Counted from the first letter of the stretch, positions 9,425 to 19,671 are shown. The stretch: DNA of 64,000 nt from G963664115 sp965216035 (GCA_965216035.1 CBDCFM010000020.1:1-64000); one strand, 5' to 3'. Notes: generated by a model not told the origin, from the letters alone. Numbers and translations: made by a program.

Positions 9425-9859
9425 CTAACAGTCCTGCGGGCCAGGCCTTGGGTTCAGCCCGCAAGCGAGCCGGCCCTCAGGAAGTCGGTCATTGGCAACG
9501 ATGAACAACTTCGAAACCACACCCACCGGGCTTCCCGCCTTTGAGGGAGACATGGTGACCACAACTTCGTCTCCAGTCTGGACACTGTTCCTGTCCCAAC
9601 CCGCCCGGGTCCAGTAATAGACGCCGCCAGCTTCAACTGCCCAGGGAACCACTTTGCCGCCCTCATCTGTCACATCCATGTAAAGCTGAATATGGGGGCT
9701 GCGAAAATTCCATTCTGTCACGACTCCCCGAATTTCGACATTCTGGTCCATGAAATACGAGATGGCAGTCCCATGGTGAGCGACAACTGGAACCCCGACC
9801 AGGAAAAGACCCAGGGTCACGGACAAAAGAGTTAGCCATTTCCTCTTGTCATGTTCCAT
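9425..9859 (-). CDS. DUF6152-like small secreted protein (copy 2)
   Basis: The 144-residue protein has a signal peptide (WLTLLSVTLGLFLVGVPVVA) followed by HHG. It shares the same order of blocks as the 8879-9295 protein: RGVVTEWNFRSPHIQLYMDV, VPWAVEAGGVYYWTRAGW, TGDEVVVTMSPSKAG, PVGVVSKLF. The two are clearly paralogous and adjacent on the same strand. A GGAGAGAGC-type ribosome site precedes the ATG. The protein is probably periplasmic and its role is unknown. The 280-base gap to the next gene on the plus strand (9860-10139) shows no further gene. Confidence 0.75.
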   Translation of the reverse strand: MEHDKRKWLTLLSVTLGLFLVGVPVVAHHGTAISYFMDQNVEIRGVVTEWNFRSPHIQLYMDVTDEGGKVVPWAVEAGGVYYWTRAGWDRNSVQTGDEVVVTMSPSKAGSPVGVVSKLFIVANDRLPEGRLACGLNPRPGPQDC

Positions 9860-10139
9860 GTGCTCTCTCCTTCGATTTGTTCACTGATCTTATTTAGCTG
9901 GGCATGCGCTTAGACATTCCGCGCACTTCCTGATGAAATTTCTGAAGAAATCAACGCTGATTGTAAACTGGCGCGCCTGATGTTTCAAGGCATTCCAGAC
10001 CAACCGACCGTTGCGGAACGGGTTCTGAAGTGACTGACGACTGTCCTCGGCGAGCTCGGGCCCGGGTCCGGGTCGTTCGATCGATTCGGCCGTGGATTTG
10101 CCCGTATAATTGATTGCGTTTGCTCGTGGAGGATCTTCC

Positions 10140-12633
10140 TTGAAAGTCTTGGCCGGTCTAATGATCCTGGTTATTGTCGTGCCCAGCTCTTTGCTTGCCC
10201 AGGACGGAACGCTTGCGCCGGAAAACCCCCTTGCGGTCTTGAAACTGGAACTCGAACGTGTCCTCGCCGAAGCGGCACTTCCGTTCACCCAGGCGCAGGA
10301 TAACGCCATCATCCTGATGATGGAAGACCGGCGGCAGGCATCGGAAGAGCTGTTTGGCGACCTGATGGACTTCAGCGCGGGCCCGACCCAGGGGCAGGAC
10401 TCGGACCGGCTGCGCTCGGCGATCGACTATATGGAAAACGAGTTCCTCACCCGCCTGGAGGACTATCTGACGATTGGGCAGTTCCGAGCATGGAGCCAGT
10501 ATCTGGAAACGACCGAATCGCAGGTGACCGATACGCCGCAGCAGGACAATCCTCAGCAGCAGACCCAGTACGTTCGCCTCAACCCAAACACATTCACGGC
10601 CGAGGAAGGCCTCTACCAGATCGGGCGGGGTCCGCTCCGCGCGGAAGTCATCGAGCGGGGAGGCGCGGGTGCGTTTCACGGCAACGTGCAGTTCCTGATC
10701 ATCGACGAATCCCTCAACGCAAGCCGGCGCTCTTACAACCGGGGCCAGAGGGTGCCCACCGTCAAGCCCCCGTACCAGGAGCGCGACACCAGTTTCAACT
10801 TCAGCGGGCCCGTTCTTCCGGGCCGGTTGACGATGAGCTTTACGGGTCAGCGGGTCGAGGCGGAGAACGTCGAGACCATCAACGCCACGCTGGCCGATGG
10901 CTCTCCGTTCTCCAGCGAAATCGTCCGGCCGACGACGCACCAAGCGATCGGCACCGGCGGGACCTACCAGTTCGCAGACGACCACTCGCTGACGTTCAAC
11001 CTGGACTACGCCCCGTACTCATCAAAGAATCAAGGTATCGGGGGCTTCGTATTGCCCGAACGCGCCTGGACAGCCGAAGGGACCAGCTGGATTGTAGACC
11101 TGAAACAGTTCTCGTCTCTGTCGGCACGAAGCATTTATGAGATGCGGTTCCAGGTCAACACCAGCCACACAGAAACGGTTCCCGGGACCACCGGGGTGCG
11201 GACTGACGTCATCGACGCGTTCAGCACCGGCGGCTCCGGAAACCGGTCCGAGAACAACAACCGCACCTACGAGTTTGGCAACCTGTACACACGGATTGGG
11301 GAAGGCACGACCATCCGCTTCGGCGTCGACGGCGTCTATCGGAAAAATCGGGCGCTTTCCACGGCCAACTTCGACGGAACCTTTACGTTTTCCAGCCTGG
11401 ACGATTTCAACAGGGGACGTCCGTTTCAGTACCGGGTAGCCCGTGGCGAGCCCCTGCTGGAAACCACGCAGACAGAGCTGGCGTTCTTCATGCAGAACGA
11501 CTGGCGGCTGACGCCGGAGCTGACGTTCTACTACGGGCTTCGCTATGACTGGCAGACGAATCTGGATGACGCGGACAACTTCGGCCCCCGCTTTGGATTG
11601 GCCTATGCTCTGGGTCAAGCCACTGTCATACGCAGCGGCCTCGGCGTGTTCTACAACCGCCTGGGTATCGACCTGGTGGAGAACCAGCGGCGGCTTGACG
11701 GAACACGTCAGTTCGAGACCGTCATCGCAGCGCCCTCCTATCCCGACCCGTTCGAGTCCGGAACAGTGCAGAACCTGTTGCCCTCAGTCCGGGTGAGTGA
11801 CCCGACCCTGTCGGCGCCCTATAGCAGTGCCGGATTGATTTCGATCGAACGGACGTTCTTGACCAATCTATTCGTGAGCGCCGCATACGAGTACGTGCAC
11901 GAAGTGCACCGCTTGCGCTTGAGGGACCTGAATGCTCCGCGTGATATCACCGCGCAGGTGCCACGTTCCTGCACTAAGGATCAAAGCGCGGAGACCTGTG
12001 TTCGCCCCGATCCGACGAAGGAAGAGATCCTCAACCTCGAAGCGACGATGGCACAGATCCAACATTCGCTTCGGTTAACCTATCGGCAAAGGTTCAGCAT
12101 CTTCAACCTGTCGGCAAACTACCAGTTTCAAAGAGGACACTCCGACGGCCGTCCCAATGCGGCCGGCTTTCTTCCTTCCGACCCCTACGACCTCCAGGCG
12201 GATTGGGGTCGCGCGCGCTTCTTTCCTACGAACACCCTGGCTAGCACCATCAACGCGCAACTCCCGCTCGGTATATTTGTGACTGGGACCTCGGAGGCCA
12301 ATAGCGGCCCTCGTTTCAACGTCACGACTGGAACAGACGACAACCAGGATGGCCATTTGACCGACCGGCCTCCAGGGAATCGCGCGAAACACGGGCGATG
12401 CACCGAAGTTCGTCAGTTTCGGCTTCAATATCTCAAAGGCCTTCTTCTTTGAGGGGGCGGGTGGCGCAGGAGGCACACGGACCAATCTCAATGTGTTTGC
12501 GAACGTGACGAACGCCTTCAACAACGTCAACCTCAGCCTGCCTTCGGGCGTAATGACCTCACCCAATTTCGGCCTGTCAACCAACGCCCGGGATCCCCGG
12601 CTCGTCGAAATCGGTATCCGCTTCCAGTTCTGA
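10140..12633 (+). pseudogene. TonB-dependent receptor-like outer-membrane beta-barrel protein, frameshifted near the C-terminus
   Basis: A TTG start at 10140 is preceded by GGAGGA at 10128-10133 and followed by a signal peptide (KVLAGLMILVIVVPSSLLAQ). Next come an alpha-helical N-terminal region (about residues 25-130), then a long beta barrel with motifs shared with Oar-type receptors (RVEAENV, FFMQNDWRLTPELTFYYGLR, FNRLGIDLVENQR-like). A classic plug is not obvious. The frame breaks at a GGG run at 12375-12377: the zero frame ends at 12452. Dropping one G continues with GIARNTGDAPKFVSFGFN and NVFANVTNAFNNVN to a normal C-terminal QF stop at 12631-12633. The lesion could be a real mutation or a homopolymer error. 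Confidence 0.75.
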
Positions 12634-12859
12634 GAGCCGCCCCCGGATTTCGCACCCGGAATCGCCGGGCCACATTCAGTCCCCAGACCCTGGAGACTGT
12701 CAGGGCGAAGGCTGTGGCCGATCGATTCTGTTTTTGACAGACTAGGTGGCATGGATTAGTGTGTATGCAAGGCTTCTTTTATCGGGTCCAGTCCTACCTG
12801 ATGCGGCGCCAGTCGTGAGGCCTGATACAACAGCGCAGAGGTCACGAGGAGATTTAAAT

Positions 12860-13273
12860 ATGCGATTCTTTCTTTCATTGGCATTGTCCGGTACGCTCCT
12901 GATGCTGGCCTCACCATTGGGAGCACACCATTCGGCCTCATCTTTCTGGCACACCGACCGTATCGTGGAAATCGAAGGCGTAGTCAAGGCGATCCACATC
13001 GTCAATCCACATCCTGAACTAGTGGTTGAAGTGACCGACGCCAACGGTGAGAAGTCCGACTGGTATATCAGCGGCGGAGGTAACGCCAGCGCCATGATTC
13101 GGGCCGGCTGGACCGACGATACGATCCCGATTGGCGAGAAAGTGAAAGTTCAGGGACAACCTTCCCGCCGCGAAGGCGCGAAAGCTCTACTCTCCGGAGA
13201 CGTCACGACCGAAGATGGTGTGGTGGTTTCCTTCGGCTTTATTCAGATCGAAGGCGGCGAGGGGCAGCCTTGA
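12860..13273 (+). CDS. DUF6152-like small secreted protein (copy 3)
   Basis: The ATG at 12860 is chosen over an upstream in-frame start because GAGGAG precedes it and a signal peptide follows directly (MRFFLSLALSGTLLMLASPL, cleavage near GAHHS). The mature 115 residues show the family pattern: HHSASSFWHTD, VEGVVKAIHIVNPHPELVVEV, a GGGNASAMIRAGW block, IGEKVKVQGQPSRR. It lies just after the frameshifted barrel gene on the same strand. The role is unknown. Downstream, 13274-13507 has no gene. Confidence 0.75.
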   Translation: MRFFLSLALSGTLLMLASPLGAHHSASSFWHTDRIVEIEGVVKAIHIVNPHPELVVEVTDANGEKSDWYISGGGNASAMIRAGWTDDTIPIGEKVKVQGQPSRREGAKALLSGDVTTEDGVVVSFGFIQIEGGEGQP

Positions 13274-13507
13274 CGTCCAGATGATTCCGCGTCCCTGGGG
13301 GATCTACTATAGGTGCGCTCGATGAGGGCACAATCTCTCTCGAATTCACCCCACGGTGCGGTCATAAACCGCGCCTATAGCAGGACAAAGGTCGGTCTCC
13401 CTCCCCGGATTAAAGCGCATATCTCGATAGAGGAAAGATGACTGGACCGGGCCGGCAGGGCTAGCGAACGAACGGCTCCTGTTCAGTCCCCACCGCGCCC
13501 GATGATT

Positions 13508-16072
13508 TCATGCGTTGGCCTTCAAGCCGGCCATGATCTTATCTCGGGTGATGGGATGTTCCCGGATTCGGACGCCACACGCATTGTAGATGGCATTTGC
13601 GATGGCTCCGGGCACGGCGCCTATGGCAGTCTCACTGAAGCTCTTGACACCATAGAACCAGCGGGGTTCCAGGCTGTCGACGAATACCTGTGTCTGTTCC
13701 GGGACGTCCATGATTGTCGGAAGCCGATAGGACAGGTAGCCGACACTATAGTGACGGGTACCGGGAAACTCCCGATCCCACGGAATGGAATCGGTACCAA
13801 TCTGCATGCTCTCGACGAGGGATCCTTCCATATCGGCTTCGGCCGCCAATGGGTTGACGACCAAGCCCGTGTCGTGGCAATAGGCCGCCCGCAGAAAACG
13901 CCAATCTCCGGTCCATGTATCCACCTCGACCTCGGCAAAGCAGGCGCCCACGCCTTTGCTCATCGCTCTTCCCTGGCCCATACTGATGCCACGGCCGGTG
14001 TGGCGAATGAACCCGCCCCCTACCCGGGCCAAGTCCCCAAAACTGATCTGGACCTGCGGATCCTCCGTCGAGAGAATCACCCCGTCTCGAATCTCGAGCT
14101 CCGTTGCATCCACGGCCAACGCATCGGCCCCACGTTGGAGGAGATCCTTCCTGAGCTTGTCCGCCGCACTGAAGATAGCCGCCCCCTGCAAGGTGATGGT
14201 TCGCCCGCCCCACCATTCCTGGCTCGGTGGTGTCACCTTCGTATCGCCCCAGACCACCCGGACCCGATCCCGGCTCGTGAATCCCAGTATCTCCGCCACG
14301 ATTTGGGCGAGCGCGGTGTCGTGGTTGGATCCGCTGTCGGGCAGGGCGTTCTTCATGATCACGTCACCGTCGGCCCCGAGCTCGATCTCCGCGCCGTAAA
14401 CCTGGCGGTTTCCGGCATCGACCTGCTTCTGGAAACCTTCCTCGCCTTCGTGGTAACCCATCTGTCCGGAGTGGTGCTGGGACGCAGCCACACCGATCCC
14501 TCTCTTGAACCTCCCGGGATTGCCGCCCGGCACCGGGTTTCTCTGGTCCCACCCGATGGCCCGGGCTCCCTCCTCCAGCACTTCAACCGACGCAAACGAA
14601 TCGTAACTGAGGGCCCCGTTTTCGACCTCGTACCGCCCACCAAGCTCCTGGGCATGCCAATCCCGAACCGGCGACAGGCTGTCTCCCGGCTTTGAAACAT
14701 GCGTCAATCTGAACTGCAGAGGATCGATCCCAACTTCTTCGGCCATCTCGTCCATCATGCCTTCCCACGCCCACTTGACCTCCTGCTGCGTGTAGCTTCG
14801 GGATGGTCCCGGCCTGGGGCCATTGGTCCTGTAGCTGTACCAGGTCGATTCCCAATGCGGGATTTCGGATGTGTAAAGCTCAGTCGTGTTCTTGGAAATC
14901 TCTCCCGAGGCGTGTCCAATTCCTGTAAATTCTCCCGGGTTGGAATCCCCCGCACTGACGTGGACCTCGTGTGTGAGGGCGATAATTCTCCCTTCGGATG
15001 TGGCACCCACTCTGAACTTCGTTATCAGTTCGGGCTTGATCTGAATGTGGGCCAGTTCGTGGTCCTTCGGAAGCATTAGCTTTACGGGTCGGCCCGTCTC
15101 CCTCGCCAGGTGAGCGACAAAGGGATAGAAGAGCTCGGATCCCGCCCGCGCGGCCCCGAAGGTGCAGCCGTTATATTTGTCAATAAATCGAATGTCCTCA
15201 GCGTCAATGCCCAGTGCCGCGGCGAGACCCGCTCGCGCCGGGTAGATGCTCTGACTCATGCCCCAGAACGTCAGTTTTTCGCCCTCCCACTTGGCAACGC
15301 TGCCGCAAGGTTGCATCGGTACGGAGACCGCACCGCCGAAGTAATAATTGAACTCCCGGATCACAGCCGCTTCGGCGAATCCCTGCCGAACATCTCCATG
15401 GTTGGACACCCACGTGGCATTCGGGTCGTAGTGCGGATCGTTTTCGAATACCTTCATCAGGTTTCCCGCTCCTTGATTGAGGTCGGGAGCATCCGCCGAC
15501 ATCGCCTGCTCGAGGTTCTCGACGGACGGAAGGATCTCGTACTCCACTTCAATCGCCTCGACGGCATCTTCGGCAAGATCCTCGGTGTCGGCAGCGACGA
15601 TTGCAACGACTTCGCCCTGCAGACCGAATTCCTGCCCTAGGGGATTGCCTGGCGCTATGGGCAATCGAGTCGTCGCCGGCGCGTTCTGGTAGGTGAGTAT
15701 GTGAGCCACACCCGGCATCCGCTCTGCCCTTGAACTATCGAGCCTCCGAACCCTCGCATGAGGATGTGGGCACGTGAGGAACTTTGCATAAAGCAGGTCG
15801 GGGAACCAGATCCGGGTGGCATATTCGGCCGTCCCGGTAAACCGGGGTATCGACACTTCCGGCATCGGGGGCATCGATTGGCCGATCACATTGAGGTTTT
15901 CGGGAGGATAGCCCTGCCACTTCTGAGTGACGATCCGTTCGTCGCCTTCGATCAGCGTATCGCCAGCCAGATGTCCGCCACCGGTGGAATAGTCCCGCAC
16001 CATCGGTTGGGAAATCACCACCGTCGAGTGCGGTCTGGATTCGATCTTCATCTTTTCGGTATCTTGGCTCAT
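13508..16072 (-). CDS. Molybdopterin-binding subunit of a xanthine/aldehyde dehydrogenase family enzyme (orphan copy)
   Basis: The 854-residue protein is the large molybdenum-cofactor subunit of the xanthine oxidase family. Visible features are the a/b-hammerhead start (STGGGHLAGDTLIEGDERIV, PRFTGTAEY ... KFLTCPHPHARVR), the Moco region with WGMSQSIYP, GCTFGAARAGSE and GRPVKLMLPKDHE, and the C-terminal block GVKSFSETAIGAVPGAIANA with the glutamate (SFSET) in the position of the catalytic base. It is strongly similar throughout to the 22545-25106 protein. No FeS or FAD subunit lies beside it, so it either borrows those of the 21556-25720 operon or is a diverging duplicate. It is the last gene of a minus-strand run that starts at 19671. 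Confidence 0.85.
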   Translation of the reverse strand: MSQDTEKMKIESRPHSTVVISQPMVRDYSTGGGHLAGDTLIEGDERIVTQKWQGYPPENLNVIGQSMPPMPEVSIPRFTGTAEYATRIWFPDLLYAKFLTCPHPHARVRRLDSSRAERMPGVAHILTYQNAPATTRLPIAPGNPLGQEFGLQGEVVAIVAADTEDLAEDAVEAIEVEYEILPSVENLEQAMSADAPDLNQGAGNLMKVFENDPHYDPNATWVSNHGDVRQGFAEAAVIREFNYYFGGAVSVPMQPCGSVAKWEGEKLTFWGMSQSIYPARAGLAAALGIDAEDIRFIDKYNGCTFGAARAGSELFYPFVAHLARETGRPVKLMLPKDHELAHIQIKPELITKFRVGATSEGRIIALTHEVHVSAGDSNPGEFTGIGHASGEISKNTTELYTSEIPHWESTWYSYRTNGPRPGPSRSYTQQEVKWAWEGMMDEMAEEVGIDPLQFRLTHVSKPGDSLSPVRDWHAQELGGRYEVENGALSYDSFASVEVLEEGARAIGWDQRNPVPGGNPGRFKRGIGVAASQHHSGQMGYHEGEEGFQKQVDAGNRQVYGAEIELGADGDVIMKNALPDSGSNHDTALAQIVAEILGFTSRDRVRVVWGDTKVTPPSQEWWGGRTITLQGAAIFSAADKLRKDLLQRGADALAVDATELEIRDGVILSTEDPQVQISFGDLARVGGGFIRHTGRGISMGQGRAMSKGVGACFAEVEVDTWTGDWRFLRAAYCHDTGLVVNPLAAEADMEGSLVESMQIGTDSIPWDREFPGTRHYSVGYLSYRLPTIMDVPEQTQVFVDSLEPRWFYGVKSFSETAIGAVPGAIANAIYNACGVRIREHPITRDKIMAGLKANA

Positions 16073-16303
16073 GACTTTGGCTCCCCTCGAAATACATTAC
16101 CGATCCGTCGAACGTCCACCCACGGATTTTAAACGATCCTCACCCGGATTCTTCAACGGTGACGCCAACTCGATCCACCGATCCGGAGGCCTCCGTCGCC
16201 CTGCAACCAGGGTCGGCTCAGGTCGCTTCGTCGAACAACCGACTATTTCGCGATGGTGTGGGTATCGAAAAGCAGAGGAAAGGCGGCCTTATCTCGCCAG
16301 GCC

Positions 16304-17062
16304 TTACCTCGCCGTACAGGGGGTCGGGTTCCATCCCGAGCCATCCGGAAGCTTTTTAAACTGCTGGCTCATCGCCAGAGGTTCGCGCAGGTACTGCGGA
16401 TCGTCAAACATAGTCACCACAAACAGCAGGGTGTCTCCATTTGGTTCACTCAAATTGTAGAAATACTCGGTCATCACCCCGTCTGCACTGAAAGGAACCC
16501 CATTCTTGCGCAGATAACCGGGTCGCAGGTTGGTCGTCACCACTTTCAAATGACCGCCCGGGGTGACTCCGAACTGCCCCCCTGTCGGCACCCACTCCGC
16601 GACCGAATGTCCCTGCCAGGTTGGTTCCCCTGCGGACGGCGTTTGATCGAAAATGAAAGCACGGGTCTGCATTCCGGCGTCCGTGTCCATGCGCAGGGTC
16701 ATATCGCCGTCCCAGGAGATATTGAGCCGTGCTGGCACCCGCAGTATGGCCGGGGCAGCGTAGGCTTTGCATTCCTCGCCGGCTGCCTCATCCGCCTCTG
16801 GATCCCAACCGTCGGCGATCCGGCGGCCCTCGTCATTGAGAGGAACCCCGGAGTAGTCGCCTCTGGCCGGAGTGACCATGCGCAAATGCCAGTCTTCGGT
16901 TACCAGAGATACCCAGGTCCCCGTCAGGTCGATCGGGGCCTCTGCCTGCGGCGACGAGTCAGCCGCCTGAGCCCACAAAGCAGGGCACACCGCTAGTATG
17001 ATCACCATCGCAGTGGCAACACATATCGGTGTAGCGCGTCTCTGAAGCAATCTAACAATCAT
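16304..17062 (-). CDS. Secreted protein of unknown function (paralogue 2)
   Basis: The start at 17060-17062 has a GGGGGAAGA ribosome site. A signal peptide follows (CVATAMVIILAVCPALWAQ), then a mature domain beginning DLTGTWVSLVTEDW. It shares with the proteins at 7920 and 18808 the order DLTG/DFSGxW, a GGHLKVVTTNLRPGYLRKNG block equivalent to the WEGN block, then SADGVMTEYF and a 'DDPQYLREPLAMSQQFKKL' end. That ending matches DDPVYLEEPYVTSQAF of the 18808 protein. The likely location is the periplasm and the function is unknown. It sits between a DUF6152-like gene and the orphan molybdopterin subunit, all on one strand. Confidence 0.65.
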   Translation of the reverse strand: MIVRLLQRRATPICVATAMVIILAVCPALWAQAADSSPQAEAPIDLTGTWVSLVTEDWHLRMVTPARGDYSGVPLNDEGRRIADGWDPEADEAAGEECKAYAAPAILRVPARLNISWDGDMTLRMDTDAGMQTRAFIFDQTPSAGEPTWQGHSVAEWVPTGGQFGVTPGGHLKVVTTNLRPGYLRKNGVPFSADGVMTEYFYNLSEPNGDTLLFVVTMFDDPQYLREPLAMSQQFKKLPDGSGWNPTPCTAR

Positions 17063-17179
17063 TCTTCCCCCGACAATTTCAGCCACAGTTCGAGCTTCTC
17101 GAAGCAAGCTTCGTGTACCCGATGGCGGGGGGTCAACCGCATCCGGGCGATGGGCCGCAGCAGAATCAGAGAGTTTTCT

Positions 17180-17581
17180 TCAGTCGACAATCTCACCCGA
17201 CCGGAAGCCCCAGGCAAACCCATCTGAGGGCCGATGCAGGGTATTCATTTTCATCCTGCGCTCCCCAGGGGTGCGCGATGGGTTCCCGGCAATAATCACT
17301 TTGTCCCCGGGCTTGAATGTGTCCCGCGTTACACCCTGGGTACCGAGTCGGGCCGCGCCGCCCCACTCAACGGCCCACCGCTGCATTTCACCGTTCTCGT
17401 CGGGAACGTTGATCTGAACAAATGCATGGGGGTTTCGGAAAAGCAACAGGACCATCTCCCCTTCGAGTGTGATTTCCTTGCCCGCATCATAGGTGCCGAC
17501 GATGGAATGGTGGGCATCCGCCGTGATCGCGCCAAGTACCATCAGCCCAGCACCGACGAAAAGAAGCAGTTTGCTCTTCAT
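17180..17581 (-). CDS. DUF6152-like small secreted protein (copy 4)
   Basis: The 133-residue protein starts with a signal peptide (KSKLLLFVGAGLMVLGAITA) followed by DAHHSIVGTYDAGKEITLEG. It then shows the typical FRNPHAFVQINV, MQRWAVEWGGAARL and FKPGDKVIIAGNPSR blocks. GGGAGGAAG precedes the ATG. It lies 63 bases after the MBL-fold gene and probably belongs to the same transcript. Its closest relatives in the window are the three other DUF6152-like copies, though this one is the most divergent in the N-terminal half. Confidence 0.8.
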   Translation of the reverse strand: MKSKLLLFVGAGLMVLGAITADAHHSIVGTYDAGKEITLEGEMVLLLFRNPHAFVQINVPDENGEMQRWAVEWGGAARLGTQGVTRDTFKPGDKVIIAGNPSRTPGERRMKMNTLHRPSDGFAWGFRSGEIVD

Positions 17582-17644
17582 GATCTTTTCTTCCTCCCAA
17601 GATAGCGACTGGCCGCAAGCAACCGGATTGCTGGGGCGGGGAAG

Positions 17645-18787
17645 CTACTGTTGACTGAGATCCCGATACACAGCCTCGACGAACATATCCGCTGTCCAGT
17701 CGTTCCTCGCATACCGTCGATCAAAATCCAGGGTCGGGTTCGCTGCCTTGACTTGCTCCAGCGTCATATCCCTGCGAACCATGTCCTGGATACGGTCTCG
17801 AATAATCGTCACTACATCCCGGTAGCGGGCAACGTCGGCCGCGTCGCTGAGGCGGCCATGACCGGGAATGATCATCGTTCCGCCTTGCATATTGTTCTCC
17901 GTTACAGCCAGATCGAGAATGTGATTCAGTCCGTCGAGCACACCTTGAATGCTCCCGCCTTTCTCAATGTCGATCATCGGATAGTGCGTGGTCACAAAGA
18001 CATCGCCGGTGGCGATCACATCGGAGTAACGGAAATGGACGATGCTGTCGCCGTCGGTTATCGCCCGCGGCGCATGATAGAGTTGAATGGCATCGCCGTT
18101 GAAGAACCGGTAGAACTTGTAGTAGGCCCTGAAGGGACCCTGACCCGCATTGCCACCATATACTTCCGAAGGCATCGCATAGAACGACGCCTCCGGCATG
18201 ACTTCGGGCATTCTGATGAGAACATTCTCATGCGCCGCGACCACGGCACCCGCCTGCACATCCGCGGAGAGGAGCCCGTCCAGATTGCCGCCCTGGAAAT
18301 TGGCCCCGCCGATTCTTGAGATCGTCTCATTGCCACCGACGTGATCGGGAAGGACGCTGGTATTGATGACATAGCGCACGGGCTTTGGGGGCGCGGGCGA
18401 AGCGGTGATTGCTGCGAAATACGGGCTGTTCCCTTTGTTCGTCAGCGTGGGGCAACCCACACATATTTGATTGGGACGGGGTGAACCTTCGATCGATCGG
18501 AGAACCTGTTGAACCGCGGCCACGACCTCATCCCCCATCGCTTCGGATCCTGCATCGACGAGTATGGCGCCGTCCGGGCCGAGGGACATGGCGATATTGC
18601 TGCCCGCGCCAACCAGCAAATAGACTGCACCCTGCACCGGCAGAACGCGGATTTCGCCATCCCTACTCCCGGGATTCTGCCCGGCGCGGCCATGCCCACC
18701 TAAACCGAGAATGGCAATACAGGCAGCGATGCCGAGAGTCAACACCGCCCGCAGACGGCCGGACATGTGCGCAATGTTTATCTTCAT
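17645..18787 (-). CDS. Secreted MBL-fold protein with degenerate metal-binding motif
   Basis: The 380-residue protein has a signal peptide (RAVLTLGIAACIAILGLGGH) and the metallo-beta-lactamase fold pattern: QGAVYLLVGAGSNIAMSLG, DGAILVDAG, then the position of the HxHxDH motif. Here that reads NTSVLPDHVGGNE, so both leading histidines are replaced (S and L) while DH is kept. Later segments TTHYPMIDIEKGG and MIIPGHGRLSD keep the C-terminal His positions. The active site may therefore bind one metal or use other ligands, and calling it a hydrolase is uncertain. It lies 20 bases after the 18808 gene and 63 bases before a DUF6152-like gene, suggesting one operon. Confidence 0.8.
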   Translation of the reverse strand: MKINIAHMSGRLRAVLTLGIAACIAILGLGGHGRAGQNPGSRDGEIRVLPVQGAVYLLVGAGSNIAMSLGPDGAILVDAGSEAMGDEVVAAVQQVLRSIEGSPRPNQICVGCPTLTNKGNSPYFAAITASPAPPKPVRYVINTSVLPDHVGGNETISRIGGANFQGGNLDGLLSADVQAGAVVAAHENVLIRMPEVMPEASFYAMPSEVYGGNAGQGPFRAYYKFYRFFNGDAIQLYHAPRAITDGDSIVHFRYSDVIATGDVFVTTHYPMIDIEKGGSIQGVLDGLNHILDLAVTENNMQGGTMIIPGHGRLSDAADVARYRDVVTIIRDRIQDMVRRDMTLEQVKAANPTLDFDRRYARNDWTADMFVEAVYRDLSQQ

Positions 18788-18807
18788 GATCTGCTCCGAT
18801 CCCGCCT

Positions 18808-19671
18808 CTACCGCGCCCGGTAGCTCTCCAGTTTCATCTGGTACTCCGGATACATTTTTTCCGCACCGTCGTTCAGCACTTCCCGCGGAATATTGTGCTT
18901 GTCGACAAAGTCGGTGAAATACGTATTGGTTCCAGGCAAAAAGTGCGGCACCGCCCCTCTCTCCAAGGGAGACTCATCGACCGGGATACATGGACTGGGG
19001 GGCAAGCGCGCTTCCAGATCGATTCTGAATGCCTGGCTGGTGACATAGGGCTCCTCCAGATAGACAGGATCATCAATAGACTGAACGACGAAGAGATAGT
19101 CGCCGTGCCGAATCCAGCGTTCGGTGATCGTGACCTGGTCACTGGAGGGCATACCATTCATGCCGTAGTAGCCGTCTTTGATGTGGGTGGTCGTAATGAC
19201 GAGCATATTGCCCTCCCACTTTCCTGTGGAGAAGCCGGCCCAGGTGTGCGCCGCTTCTTCAGGAGGATGCGGGCGGCCATCGAGGTAAAACAGCACGTCA
19301 AAATTCCGCCGCCGCTCCATGCGGAACGCCGTGGTCTCGCGCGAAACCGGGTCCACGACTTTCGAGATCCGGTTCTGACCCGTACCGCGCCAATGGAAAG
19401 TCGCCACGTGCGGCCGGCACTGGTACTCGGGCAGCCCCCAGAGACTGAGGTTGTGGGTCTCGGCGCTCTGGCGGCCCGCATCATTGTACGGAATGTTGAC
19501 GATGTCGCCCACCTCTTGCATTCGGGGATCCCCCTCACCCTGCACGATCCACTGGGTCCATTCTCCCGAAAAATCAATTCCGGGAGATTGCGCGATCGCT
19601 GGAGCGCCAACCAGCATTGCTGCCAGCAGGAACAACAACCCCACAGTCTTCGGGCCACTGAGCCTATTCAT
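18808..19671 (-). CDS. Secreted protein of unknown function (paralogue 3), first gene of a minus-strand cluster
   Basis: The 287-residue protein has a signal peptide (KTVGLLFLLAAMLVGAPAIA) and a mature domain starting IDFSGEW. The core STGKWEGNMLVITTTHIKDG parallels YSAGRWEGNTLVVESSGF of the 7920 protein, and DQVTITERW and IDDPVYLEEPYVTSQAF parallel the others. GGAGG precedes the ATG by a normal spacing. It leads the order: paralogue 3, MBL protein, DUF6152-like, paralogue 2, molybdopterin subunit. The repeated co-occurrence suggests a shared pathway, but no function is known. Confidence 0.7.
   Translation of the reverse strand: MNRLSGPKTVGLLFLLAAMLVGAPAIAQSPGIDFSGEWTQWIVQGEGDPRMQEVGDIVNIPYNDAGRQSAETHNLSLWGLPEYQCRPHVATFHWRGTGQNRISKVVDPVSRETTAFRMERRRNFDVLFYLDGRPHPPEEAAHTWAGFSTGKWEGNMLVITTTHIKDGYYGMNGMPSSDQVTITERWIRHGDYLFVVQSIDDPVYLEEPYVTSQAFRIDLEARLPPSPCIPVDESPLERGAVPHFLPGTNTYFTDFVDKHNIPREVLNDGAEKMYPEYQMKLESYRAR

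Noticed and set aside
13502..14695. Long open frame on the plus strand
   Set aside because: It is antisense to the molybdopterin subunit, has no domain of its own and reflects the codon pattern of the real gene. The same holds for frames antisense to 22545-25106, 31704-34314 and 35628-38435.
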